A stretch of 64,000 nt of DNA from Verrucomicrobiota bacterium (GTDB lineage Bacteria > Verrucomicrobiota > Verrucomicrobiia > Chthoniobacterales > Terrimicrobiaceae): assembly GCA_017305195.1 (NCBI GenBank), contig JAFKMU010000044.1:1-64000 (forward strand). The letters are read 5' to 3'. The notes below the pieces were generated by a model, which did not search any database, was not told the origin of the DNA, and was given only the letters and a program-made list of their open reading frames with translations. Below, in pieces: positions 1-7,417 of the stretch; positions within the stretch are counted from its first letter, which is position 1; each line of letters opens with the position of its first letter. A program made the translations under genes and the position numbers.

Positions 1-150
1 ATAAACTTCGCCATCTGGTGGAAAATACCTTTCTCCACCTCAAACGTTGGCGCGGCATCGCCACACGCTACACCAAGAATGCGGCCTCCTTCCTGGCCGC
101 CGTTCACATCCGTTGCCTGGCTATCTGGCTTTCATTCTCGTGACGACACC
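1..150 (+). mobile_element. Right end of an IS5-family insertion sequence (truncated by window edge)
   Basis: The first 143 bases encode the C-terminus of an IS5-type DDE transposase. The bases just after and overlapping its stop, read inward from the right end (GGTGTCGTCACGAGAA), look like the terminal inverted repeat of IS5-family (IS427/IS1031-like) elements, where the transposase stop commonly lies inside the repeat. The boundary is placed at about 150, immediately before the TAA stop (minus strand) of the neighbouring exbD. The left end lies outside the window, so the full element, its partner repeat and the target duplication cannot be seen. Confidence 0.7.
3..143 (+). CDS. IS5-family transposase, C-terminal fragment
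   Basis: Frame 3 gives 46 residues and a TGA stop, with the start outside the window. The fragment contains RHLVENTFLHLKRWRGIATR followed by a YTKNAASFLAAVHIRCLAIW-type tail. This is the classic end of IS5/IS4-like DDE transposases: the glutamate of the VEN/VER..F..LKRWR segment is the last acidic residue of the DDE triad and is present here. Transposases of this family cut and rejoin DNA at the IS ends. Whether the whole gene is intact cannot be judged. Confidence 0.85.
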   Translation, partial: KLRHLVENTFLHLKRWRGIATRYTKNAASFLAAVHIRCLAIWLSFS

Positions 151-152
151 AT

Positions 153-566
153 TTAGCTGAAGGAGAGGTTTTTTATGCCCGCCGCCGTCGCGGCGTTGAG
201 GACATCCATGATGCGCTCGTGGCGGCTTTGCGGATCGGGGCGCACGATGACGGGGTCCTTATCGCCGAATTTGGCCACGGCGTCGGAGAGCTTCGCTTTC
301 AGCTCCGGCAGGTCCCGGCTGGCCAGAGAGTCGTAGACCTTGTTGTTCATCTGCACCCTGCCGTCGGGAAAGATGTCGATGATGAGCGGGACTTTTTCCA
401 CGTGGGAGGACGTCCCTCCGCTCGGGAGGAGCACGGTGAGTTCCTTATTGATGACCTGAGACCCGGCGGCGGCCATGAAAAACAACAGGAGGACGAACAC
501 GACGTCCACCATGGGCGCGATCTGAAAGCCGACGTCTCCTTCTTCCGAGGAAATGTTTCCAGCCAT
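153..566 (-). CDS. exbD: ExbD/TolR biopolymer transport protein (tandem paralogue 2)
   Basis: 137 residues from the ATG at 566; an upstream in-frame extension is ignored because the domain begins here. ExbD proteins are single-pass inner-membrane subunits that work with ExbB to convert proton motive force into motion of TonB-like partners. The sequence has the FQIAPMVDVVFVLLLFFM transmembrane helix with the conserved proton-path Asp, then a periplasmic domain (PLIIDIFPDGRVQMNNKVY, DPVIVRPDP, IMDVLNAA). It is roughly 70 percent identical by eye to the upstream copy at 686-1105, so it is a tandem duplicate. It sits behind a good terminator, which may lower its expression, and an IS element abuts its stop codon. 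Confidence 0.9.
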   Translation of the reverse strand: MAGNISSEEGDVGFQIAPMVDVVFVLLLFFMAAAGSQVINKELTVLLPSGGTSSHVEKVPLIIDIFPDGRVQMNNKVYDSLASRDLPELKAKLSDAVAKFGDKDPVIVRPDPQSRHERIMDVLNAATAAGIKNLSFS

Positions 567-623
567 AATTCTGAGGGATTGGCTGGACCTTAGCGGGAAG
601 GGCCACCGAAGTCGAGAAAGCAA

Positions 624-655
624 AACGCCCCCGCCCGGTGAAGGACGGAGGCGTT
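624..655 (-). terminator. Intrinsic terminator between the two tandem exbD copies
   Basis: On the minus strand, AACGCCTCCGTCC (655-643) pairs with GGGCGGGGGCGTT (636-624) across a six-base loop, giving a 13-pair stem with two G-U pairs that runs into TTTTG. It lies 30 bases after the stop of the 686-1105 exbD and before the start of the 153-566 copy. It would end or attenuate transcription of the exbB-exbD-exbD operon before the last paralogue. Confidence 0.7.
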
Positions 656-685
656 GGAAAAGCAAATTTCCCGGGCGTTCCGCGT

Positions 686-1105
686 CTAGCTGAACGTGAG
701 ATTCTTCACCCCCGAGGCGGCCGCGGCGTTGAGCACGTCGATGATGCGCTCGTGCTTGGTCTGCGGGTCGGGACGGATGATGACGGGGTCCTTGTCGCCA
801 AACTTGTTGATCGTGTCGGCGAGCTTGGTCCGGAGCTCGGGGAGTTCCCTGCTGCCGGGATTGTCATAGACCTTGTTGTTCATCTGCACCTTGCCGTCGG
901 GGAAGATGTCGATGATGAGGGGAGTCTTGGGAACATCCGGCCCGGCGGCCGCCTTGCCGCTGGGGAGGTTGATCGTCAACTCCCGGGGTTTGATCTGGGA
1001 ACCGGCCGAAGCCATGAAGAAAAGAAGGAGCACGAACACGACGTCCACCATCGGAGCGATCTGGAATCCGACATCTCCATCTTCTGATACACCACCACCT
1101 GCCAT
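686..1105 (-). CDS. exbD: ExbD/TolR biopolymer transport protein (tandem paralogue 1)
   Basis: 139 residues, ATG at 1105. Same architecture as the 153-566 copy: short cytoplasmic N-terminus (MAGGGVSEDGDVG), one helix (APMVDVVFVLLLFFMASAG) with the conserved Asp, and a periplasmic ExbD domain ending VKNLTFS. Third gene of an operon with the ExbB at 1613-2515 and the divergent ExbD at 1130-1603, so two different ExbD chains probably partner one ExbB. Such dual ExbD arrangements are known in Bacteroidota and Planctomycetes/Verrucomicrobia; what they energise here is not visible. Confidence 0.92.
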   Translation of the reverse strand: MAGGGVSEDGDVGFQIAPMVDVVFVLLLFFMASAGSQIKPRELTINLPSGKAAAGPDVPKTPLIIDIFPDGKVQMNNKVYDNPGSRELPELRTKLADTINKFGDKDPVIIRPDPQTKHERIIDVLNAAAASGVKNLTFS

Positions 1106-1129
1106 AGTCTTAGTCTCTCTGGTTAATGA

Positions 1130-1603
1130 TTAGCCCTTGCCGCCATCCTTATCGACCACGGAGAACGTCACGTTGCCCACTCCGGCGCGGCCGACGGCTT
1201 CCAAAAGGGAGCGGATCGCCTCATACTTGACCTGCTTGTCGGCGCGCACGAGCACGCGGTACTGCGGGTTGCGATTCACTTCATTGGAAAGCATCGCCGC
1301 GATCTCGTTCATCGAGGGGTTCTTTTCGTTCACCTCGAAGGTCGTTGCGTTATTGATGGGGTTGAAGAGGATGTTGACGATCATCTGCCCCCCCTTGATC
1401 GGCTTCGGGTCTTTGGCCTCCTTGGCGACCGGGAGGTCGACGTCGGTATTCGACTGCAGCACCTCGGTGGAGGTGATGGACATGAAGAACACCAGAAGAA
1501 CGAGGAGAATATCGATCATCGGGGCGATCTGGAATTCCGGATCGGCCTCGGGATCGGCTTTGCGGACTTTCTTTTTGCCGCGCCTATGAGCCTCTTCTGA
1601 CAT
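1130..1603 (-). CDS. exbD: ExbD/TolR biopolymer transport protein, divergent type
   Basis: 157 residues, ATG at 1603, nine bases after the exbB stop. A longer basic cytoplasmic N-terminus (MSEEAHRRGKKKVRKADP) precedes the FQIAPMIDILLVLLVFFMSI helix with its Asp. The periplasmic domain carries YRVLVRADKQVKYEAIRSLL, the usual ExbD C-terminal signature. It is clearly different from the two tandem paralogues downstream, so it is likely a second, non-equivalent subunit of the same motor. Proton-driven ExbB-ExbD complexes typically have a pentamer-dimer arrangement, and a heterodimer of ExbD types is a reasonable inference. Confidence 0.92.
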   Translation of the reverse strand: MSEEAHRRGKKKVRKADPEADPEFQIAPMIDILLVLLVFFMSITSTEVLQSNTDVDLPVAKEAKDPKPIKGGQMIVNILFNPINNATTFEVNEKNPSMNEIAAMLSNEVNRNPQYRVLVRADKQVKYEAIRSLLEAVGRAGVGNVTFSVVDKDGGKG

Positions 1604-1612
1604 CGGATGCTA

Positions 1613-2515
1613 TCAGGCCCACTCGAGAGTGGCGCCGCAATGCGGGCAGGGGTTCTGGCCGGGCTGGATGGCTCCGTTGCAGACGGGGCAATTTGTGGTG
1701 AGGGCGACCGAGACCTTGCGGGAGCGGCCTGCGCCGGTGACGGGGGCTCCGGCACCTGCCTCAAAGTTCTCACCGATGCGGACGCCGCCGAGTTCGTCAA
1801 ACGGGATATCCTCGATGAGCTGGTTCAGCTTGTCGTCCGCATTGACGAGCACGATGGTCGCGCGGTTGCGGAAGTAGTAGTAGAAAATGAAGGCCGGGAT
1901 GGCGATGAAGAGACCGCTGGCGGTGGCCATGAGCACTTCACCGATACGGGTGGCGAGGAGGCGCGGGTCCGACACACCGGAGGAACCGAGTACGGCGAAC
2001 GCGCCCATCATTCCGATAACCGTACCGAGCAGTCCGATCATCGGGGCGACAACTCCGATAACGGAGAGGTAGCTGTTTTTGGTCTTGAGGACCTGGGCCT
2101 CGCGGAGGCCGTGCTCGATGAGGGCGGTCTCGACGGCTTCCTTGCCACGACCGACGCGCTCGAGGGCGCCGCCGAGGACGAGGGCGATGTAGGCCTTGTT
2201 GGCGCGGCAGATTTCCCAAGCTTCCTGGTAGTTGCCCGCATGGATGGTGGAGCGAAGCGACTCAAGGAGAGCGGCGGGAGCGAGCTGCTCGTCGCGAAGG
2301 ACGAGGAAAAGCTGGATGATGAACGTCACCATCGTGATCGAGGTGCCAAGGATGGCGAGCCAGATCATGACGATGAGCGGGCCACCCGAGAGAATGACCT
2401 GGATGATGTTGTGGGATTCGGCCGGTGCGCCCTCGGCCGCATGGGCTCCGCTCACGGCGGCGAGAGCGATGAGCGCGGTCAAAACGGAACGCAACAAGGT
2501 ACGGGAACTTTTCAT
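1613..2515 (-). CDS. exbB: MotA/TolQ/ExbB proton channel protein with C-terminal zinc ribbon
   Basis: 300 residues from ATG 2515; a GTG at 2527 is an alternative. Residues 1-26 form a cleavable signal peptide (MKSSRTLLRS...SGAHA). Three membrane segments follow, with the ExbB/TolQ signature VVAPMIGLLGTVIGMMGAF and the final segment GEVLMATASGLFIAIPAFIFYYYFRNR. Unusually, the C-terminus has a zinc-ribbon motif (CPVCNGAIQPGQNPCPHCG) after a flexible linker, on the presumed cytoplasmic side. First channel gene of the motor operon, preceded by a TPR protein 31 bases upstream. Channel assignment is secure; the role of the ribbon (partner docking or regulation) is unknown. Confidence 0.93.
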   Translation of the reverse strand: MKSSRTLLRSVLTALIALAAVSGAHAAEGAPAESHNIIQVILSGGPLIVMIWLAILGTSITMVTFIIQLFLVLRDEQLAPAALLESLRSTIHAGNYQEAWEICRANKAYIALVLGGALERVGRGKEAVETALIEHGLREAQVLKTKNSYLSVIGVVAPMIGLLGTVIGMMGAFAVLGSSGVSDPRLLATRIGEVLMATASGLFIAIPAFIFYYYFRNRATIVLVNADDKLNQLIEDIPFDELGGVRIGENFEAGAGAPVTGAGRSRKVSVALTTNCPVCNGAIQPGQNPCPHCGATLEWA

Positions 2516-2546
2516 AGATGGAATCACGAACGGGAAGGGACGGCGG

Positions 2547-3293
2547 TTAGGGAACTATCACTTGCTTTTCTTTGACGAGAATATCTGCACGCTCGCGCGC
2601 CTTGGCAACGACAGCCTGATCTTCGTAGAACAGGGTCACGGTGCTCAGGTAATCGCGAAGAGCCTCGGGAAGATTCCCCTCGGACTCACGGATCACTCCC
2701 ATCAAAAAGAAAGCCTGGCCGTACATGGCTCCCTTGCCCTCGGGGGCAAGAGTGACGCCCTCGGCCTCGGCCACGATCGGCTCGAGCTTGGCCTTGGCGG
2801 CGGCGTAGTCCTTTTTCTCGACCGCGAGGCGGGCGAGGCCGATGTCGGACTGGGCGGTGGAGCCGGGGTAGGCTTTTTGGAACGCGGCGAAGGCGGTCTC
2901 GGCGGCGGGCACCTGATTCAGGGTGAGGTAAATGTCACCGAGGAGGGCGGAGGCGCGCTCGGCCCACGGAACAGGCAATCCCTGGAAGGTATCGACGGTC
3001 GACTTGATGAGCGGCAGGGCCTGGGCGGCATTGCCTGCATCCCAGGCGGCGAGGCCATCGGTGTAGGACTTGGGGGCCTCCTTGGAGATGGAGGCGGCTT
3101 GATCGAGGGCGATGGAGGTTTCGACCGGGCCGACCTTGATCTTGATCTTGCCGGCGGCGACGCCCAAAATCTGGCCTTCGCTGCGCACTCCACTCTTCTG
3201 AACGACGACGTCCTGAGCGAATACGAACGACCCGCAGGCCATGAGGGCCAGTAAAGACAGTATCCATGTACGGGGGGACGCACTTGCTTTCAT
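2547..3293 (-). CDS. Secreted TPR-repeat protein upstream of exbB
   Basis: 248 residues with a signal peptide (WILSLLALMACGSFVFA|Q). The N-terminal part (VVVQKSGVRSEGQILGVAAGKIKIKVG) looks like a small beta domain. Helical repeats with TPR spacing follow: AERASALLGDIYLTLNQVPAAETAF, and later segments ending AKARERADILVKEK. Such periplasmic TPR proteins often accompany ExbBD motors in Planctomycetes/Verrucomicrobia. It is first in the operon reading towards exbB and divergent from the foldase at 3352, so the 58-base gap must hold both promoters. Function beyond protein-protein interaction cannot be assigned. Confidence 0.85.
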   Translation of the reverse strand: MKASASPRTWILSLLALMACGSFVFAQDVVVQKSGVRSEGQILGVAAGKIKIKVGPVETSIALDQAASISKEAPKSYTDGLAAWDAGNAAQALPLIKSTVDTFQGLPVPWAERASALLGDIYLTLNQVPAAETAFAAFQKAYPGSTAQSDIGLARLAVEKKDYAAAKAKLEPIVAEAEGVTLAPEGKGAMYGQAFFLMGVIRESEGNLPEALRDYLSTVTLFYEDQAVVAKARERADILVKEKQVIVP

Positions 3294-3351
3294 CCGATAA
3301 CTGCTTTAATCACAACTCTCCCGCAAATCAACAGTTTCGCAGCCCTTTTTC

Positions 3352-4845
3352 ATGTTAACGACTCTCCGCACCCACCAGCGCAAGCTCTTCCTGATCATCA
3401 CCGTCGTCGTAATCGTGGCCTTCGCATGGCTTTACGACCCGGGCAACATGAAGCAGTTCCAGTCCAGCGGACTGGTGCAGATTTACGGAAAAACACTCAC
3501 GCAAACCGATATCGATCGAGAAGTGAGAAATTTCAGTCTGGCGCGTGCGCTGGGGCAATTTGACCTCTTGTCGGAACTCGGCGGCCTCTCGCAGAACCAG
3601 CAGAAGGCAGTGGAAGACTTTATTTTCAACCTGCTGGTCCTGCAGCACCAGGCCGGATTGCTCGGCGTGGAGCCGACAGCGGAGCAGATCGCCTCGCGCA
3701 TCCAGACGCTGCCGGTCTTCCAGACCGACGGAAAGTTTGATTTTCAGAAGTACTCGACCTTCGTGCGGGAACAACTCATGCCGCGCGGCTTCACCGAGGT
3801 CCAGCTCGAGACGGTGGTGCGCGACAGCCTGCGGTTGGAAAAGATCAAGGAATTCATCTCGGCTCCCGCGACGGTGGGCCAGGGCGAGGTGGAGGAGGCC
3901 CTGAGGATCTATCAAAAGGTGGACGTGCAGGTGGTGCGCTTCCCTGAGGTCACGGGTGACGCAGCCGCGGTGGCGGAGGAGGAGATCAAGGAGTTCTTCG
4001 ACCGGAACAAGATGACCAGCCCGGAGACGCGGGTGGTGAGGTTCGTGGAGTTTTCGCTCCCGGCGGATGCGGCCAGCCAGACCGACAATGCGAAGAAGGT
4101 CGAGGTCATGCAGCAGCTCGCCGACAAGGCGGCTGCCTTTGCCGAAAAAGCGATCGGCGGCTTTGACACGGCGGCCCAGCAGGCCGGGCTGGCGGTGCAG
4201 ACCTCGGCATCCTTTGACAAGATGGGCCGTGCCCGGGAAGGCGTGGCCATTCCCGAGCTGCCGGAGATCGCGCCGCAGGCCTTCCTGCTGAACGACAAGA
4301 CGCCAGTGAGCGACGTGGTGCAGGCTGGAGACAAGTTTTTCGTGCTGAAGCTCGAGACCGTGACGCCGGAGCGTCCGCTGACGCTCGACGAGGTGCGCCC
4401 GATCGCGGAGGCCCGGCTGAAGCTGATCAAGGCCGAGCGCCTCGCCACGGAGGGCGGCCAGCAGGCCGTCGCCAAGCTGCGCGAGGCCGTCGCCGCAGGC
4501 AAGCCGCTCCAGGAGGCCGCGCTGGCCCTGGGGCTGAAGGTCGACACGCTGACCGGCCTGGAGCCGCAAAAGCTGCTCGAACAAAACATCCCGTACGAGG
4601 CGGTGAAGCTGACGCTCCTGCTCCAGCCCGCGCAGTTGACGAACTACATCCCGACGGCTGATGGCGGCGTGGCGCTGTATCTCCAGTCGCGCGCCCCGAT
4701 CGACGGACCCATGGAAGACCAGCTCAAGCAACGCATCTCGGTCACGCAAGACCTGCTCACGGGTAAGCGCAAGCTGCTCTTCCTGAGCTGGCTCGACAAT
4801 GCCCGTGAGGCGGCCAAGATCACACCTCTCGGCCAGGCTCGCTAA
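3352..4845 (+). CDS. PpiD/SurA-like membrane-anchored periplasmic chaperone
   Basis: 497 residues, ATG at 3352. One N-terminal anchor (LFLIITVVVIVAFAWLY) is followed by a SurA-N/PpiD-type helical chaperone domain (about residues 40-190; VQIYGKTLTQTDIDREV, LVLQHQAGLLGVEPTAEQIASRI). A degenerate parvulin-like middle region (about 220-340) is followed by a helical C-terminus. The order matches PpiD, which binds unfolded clients emerging from the Sec translocon, but the parvulin domain lacks recognisable active-site motifs, as in PpiD itself. The TPR gene begins five bases downstream, so the two are co-transcribed. Confidence 0.8.
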   Translation: MLTTLRTHQRKLFLIITVVVIVAFAWLYDPGNMKQFQSSGLVQIYGKTLTQTDIDREVRNFSLARALGQFDLLSELGGLSQNQQKAVEDFIFNLLVLQHQAGLLGVEPTAEQIASRIQTLPVFQTDGKFDFQKYSTFVREQLMPRGFTEVQLETVVRDSLRLEKIKEFISAPATVGQGEVEEALRIYQKVDVQVVRFPEVTGDAAAVAEEEIKEFFDRNKMTSPETRVVRFVEFSLPADAASQTDNAKKVEVMQQLADKAAAFAEKAIGGFDTAAQQAGLAVQTSASFDKMGRAREGVAIPELPEIAPQAFLLNDKTPVSDVVQAGDKFFVLKLETVTPERPLTLDEVRPIAEARLKLIKAERLATEGGQQAVAKLREAVAAGKPLQEAALALGLKVDTLTGLEPQKLLEQNIPYEAVKLTLLLQPAQLTNYIPTADGGVALYLQSRAPIDGPMEDQLKQRISVTQDLLTGKRKLLFLSWLDNAREAAKITPLGQAR

Positions 4846-4850
4846 AACAC

Positions 4851-5225
4851 ATGACGCAGAATGCCGCGGCGGCCGAGTTATTTGAGGACGCGACGGGCGA
4901 CATCGCCCTGGGGGACCTCGACGCCGCGGTGGAGAAATACCGGCGCTGCGTCGAGCTGGACCCCGCGTACTTCGACGCGTGGCACGCCCTCGGCATGGCG
5001 CTGATGAAGTCTGGCCGGTATCCCGAGGCCATCGAGGCCGGACTGAAGGCGGTGGACCTGAACCCGAACGACCAGCTCGCCTGGTCGAGCCTGTCGCTTT
5101 TCTACGTCCGCAACCACCAGATCAAGGAAGCTGAGTCGGCGGGCGTCAAGGCGCGCATCCTCTCGTGGGGCGGCAAGATCCGCAAGGACGACGCCCCGGA
5201 GCAGCAGCAGCAACCGCAGCAGTAG
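4851..5225 (+). CDS. Small cytoplasmic TPR protein
   Basis: 124 residues without signal peptide. Two to three tetratricopeptide repeats are clear (AVEKYRRCVELDPAYFDAWH, SGRYPEAIEAGLKAVDLNPN), followed by a charged, glutamine-rich tail (QQQQPQQ). It starts five bases after the PpiD-like gene, indicating one transcript. The stop codon sits inside a hairpin shared with the stop of the convergent hemW. A scaffold role is likely; no partner is identifiable. Confidence 0.85.
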   Translation: MTQNAAAAELFEDATGDIALGDLDAAVEKYRRCVELDPAYFDAWHALGMALMKSGRYPEAIEAGLKAVDLNPNDQLAWSSLSLFYVRNHQIKEAESAGVKARILSWGGKIRKDDAPEQQQQPQQ

Positions 5226-5239
5226 GCCTCGCGCCTACT
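5221..5239. terminator. Symmetric hairpin spanning two convergent stop codons
   Basis: AGTAGGC (5221-5227), a five-base loop, then GCCTACT (5233-5239): a perfect seven-pair stem readable on both strands. It contains the TAG stop of the TPR gene and the TAG stop of hemW. There is no U-run, so it may act only as an RNA 3' end stabiliser or a weak bidirectional terminator. Confidence 0.4.
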
Positions 5240-6323
5240 CGATGAGCTGGCTGGCGAGTTCGTCGGCCACCATGCGGCCCTTGCGGGTGAGCAGCCAGCG
5301 GCTGCCGGAACGCGCGAGGTAGCCGAGGGAGGCGAGTTCCGCGGTCTTTTCCTCCGGGACGAGCCCCGCCTCGACGCCGCGATCCGTGCGCAGGGAAAAG
5401 GCCACCACCTCGGCCTGCCGGGTGGCGGCATCGACAGCCTCGATGAAATCCGCACGGGACACCCCGGCATTCACCCTGGCCACGTAATCCGACGTGTCGC
5501 TGACGTTCTTCCAGCGTTCCCCGCCAAAGGTAGAAAAGGCGCTGGGGCCGAGGCCGATGTAGTCCGCACCCAGCCAGTAGGCGAGATTGTGTCGGCATTC
5601 GCGGCCCGGGCGGGCGTAGTTGGAAATCTCGTATTGGCCGTAGCCCGCGCCCTCGAGCGTCTCCATGGTGAGCTCAAAAAGGGCGGCGTCGACCTCGGGG
5701 TCCTGGGAGAACTCCCCCCGGCCGAGGCGGAGGAAATATTCCGTATCCTCCTCGTAGGTGAGGCAGTAGGCGGAAACATGCTGCGGCTGGAGGGCGATGG
5801 TCTGGCGCAGGGTGTCGACCCATTGGTCCACGCTCTGGCCGGGGATGCCGAAGATGAAATCGAGGTTGATATTGTCAAATCCCGCATCGCGCAGGATGGC
5901 ATGGCTGCGGAGGGCCTGGTCCTTGGAATGCACGCGGCCCAAAGTCTCCAACAGGCCGGGGTCCCAGCTCTGCACGCCCATGCTGACACGGTTGACGCCC
6001 AGTTCGCGCAGGCGCGAGGCTTTTTCCAGCGAGACGGTGGCGGGGTTCATCTCGATGGTGAACTCCTCGAGACGGGAGAAATCCATGCGCTCACGGAGGC
6101 CGGAGATGAGGTAGTCGAGCTGCGAGGTCGAGAGCGCGGTGGGGGTGCCTCCGCCAAAGAAAATGGTGCGCGGCTGGAGCCGGTCGCCCCAGATTTCCGC
6201 CTCGCGGAGCACCGCATCGAGGAAGGCGCGGGTCTTATTCCGATCACTTGCCTCCTTGTAAAAACTGCAATACGGACACACCTTCGGACAGAATGGAATG
6301 TGCGCGTAGAGATGTTCGACCAT
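5235..6323 (-). CDS. hemW: HemW-like radical SAM haem chaperone (coproporphyrinogen oxidase-like)
   Basis: 362 residues from ATG 6323 (MVEHLYAHIPFCPKVCPYC). The CxxxCxxC cluster motif is at residues 12, 16 and 19, then the glycine-rich SAM motif (TIFFGGGTPTAL) and a HemN-type C-terminal winged-helix domain. HemW proteins resemble HemN but carry haem to target proteins; true HemN has a longer N-terminus than this one. An in-frame upstream extension overlaps the divergent gene and lacks family similarity, so it is rejected. Divergent from the DUF362-like gene with very little space for promoters. Confidence 0.9.
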   Translation of the reverse strand: MVEHLYAHIPFCPKVCPYCSFYKEASDRNKTRAFLDAVLREAEIWGDRLQPRTIFFGGGTPTALSTSQLDYLISGLRERMDFSRLEEFTIEMNPATVSLEKASRLRELGVNRVSMGVQSWDPGLLETLGRVHSKDQALRSHAILRDAGFDNINLDFIFGIPGQSVDQWVDTLRQTIALQPQHVSAYCLTYEEDTEYFLRLGRGEFSQDPEVDAALFELTMETLEGAGYGQYEISNYARPGRECRHNLAYWLGADYIGLGPSAFSTFGGERWKNVSDTSDYVARVNAGVSRADFIEAVDAATRQAEVVAFSLRTDRGVEAGLVPEEKTAELASLGYLARSGSRWLLTRKGRMVADELASQLIE

Positions 6324-6364
6324 GGCTGAGGGGCCACGGTAGCAGAAAATGGGCTGTCGCGTGG

Positions 6365-7417
6365 ATGTTTTGTGCAGGGATTGCAGGCGGAATGGCGGCG
6401 GCCCAGTCGGACATGCCTCCCCCGCCCCCGAAATCCAAGGTGTATTACGCGATCGACAATGCCGCACTGAGCCAGGGAAACCGGGCCAGCGCGCGCACGG
6501 TGCAGCGCATGGTGGACTCCCTCATCTGCAATCTCGCCCAGAAGCCGACGGTCGCCCAGGCCTGGGCGAAATACGTCACGCCCTCCGACGTGGTGGGCAT
6601 CAAGGTCTCCGCCAGCGGGCAGGCCACGAGCGGCACCCACCCCGAGGTGGTGGATGCCATCGCGCGCGGGCTGATCGAGTCCGGCGTGCCGCCGCGCAAC
6701 ATCATCGTGTGGGATCGCAATATCGATGATCTGCTGGCGGCGGGATTCCGCAAGGACACCACGCTCTACATGCTCCAGGGCATCGATCCGCAAAACGGTT
6801 ACGACCAGGACGCACAGGTGAGCGCCCCGGTGCTGGGCAAGCTCATCTGGGGCGACAGCCAGTTTGGAAAACGGGAGGGAGCACGCATCACCGACCTGCT
6901 CTCGAACGGCGACCAGCTCAGCAGCCGGAGCTTCTTTGCCAAGGTGCTGAGCAAGTCGGTGACCAAGGTGATCAACGTGCCGTCGATGACGGACAGCTTC
7001 ATGACCGGGATCAACGGCGGCATCGTCAATATGACGGTCTTCAATCTCGATAACTGGCGGAGGTTTGGCCAGGCCTCGATGGATGGAGGATCGTATCTCT
7101 CGGAGGTTTACGCCGACGAACTCGTGAAAGACAAGGTGGTGCTGACGATGATGGATGCGCTCGTGATCCAGTACGCAGGAGGGCCGATGCCAAACCCGAA
7201 CTTTGCGGTCAACAACTTCACCATCTTTGCCAGCACGGACGTGATCGCGATCGACGCCACGGCGGTGCGGCTGATCGACGAACTGCGCAAGGGCAGCAAG
7301 CTGCCGTCGATCAAGCCCGCATGCGCCTGGATCGAATCGGGCGCCCAACTCGGCCTCGGACAATTCTCCGAGAGCCGCACAGAGCTGCTCCGGGTGGGAG
7401 TGGAAGCCCTGCGGTGA
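6365..7417 (+). CDS. Exported DUF362-like protein
   Basis: 350 residues from ATG 6365. A longer start at 6293 would add a basic stretch (RKWAVAWMF) and make a more typical signal peptide, but would overlap the start of hemW. Features: hydrophobic N-terminus ending GGMAAAQ, PSDVVGIKVSASG, HPEVVDAIARGLIESGVPPRNIIVWDR, KVINVPSMTDSFMTG and LTMMDALVIQYAGGP. These fit the DUF362 family, but the ferredoxin-type cysteine clusters found in some members are absent. Its TGA overlaps the ATG of the squalene synthase gene, so the pair is translationally coupled. Biochemical role unknown. Confidence 0.75.
   Translation: MFCAGIAGGMAAAQSDMPPPPPKSKVYYAIDNAALSQGNRASARTVQRMVDSLICNLAQKPTVAQAWAKYVTPSDVVGIKVSASGQATSGTHPEVVDAIARGLIESGVPPRNIIVWDRNIDDLLAAGFRKDTTLYMLQGIDPQNGYDQDAQVSAPVLGKLIWGDSQFGKREGARITDLLSNGDQLSSRSFFAKVLSKSVTKVINVPSMTDSFMTGINGGIVNMTVFNLDNWRRFGQASMDGGSYLSEVYADELVKDKVVLTMMDALVIQYAGGPMPNPNFAVNNFTIFASTDVIAIDATAVRLIDELRKGSKLPSIKPACAWIESGAQLGLGQFSESRTELLRVGVEALR

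Noticed and set aside
3355-4749. 464-codon minus-strand frame opposite the PpiD-like gene
   Set aside because: His/Leu/Arg-rich shadow translation without recognisable domains.
6293-6364. Longer start for the DUF362-like protein giving a Tat-like basic leader
   Set aside because: It would overlap the first codons of the divergent hemW and lacks a twin-arginine FLK context; kept only as an alternative.
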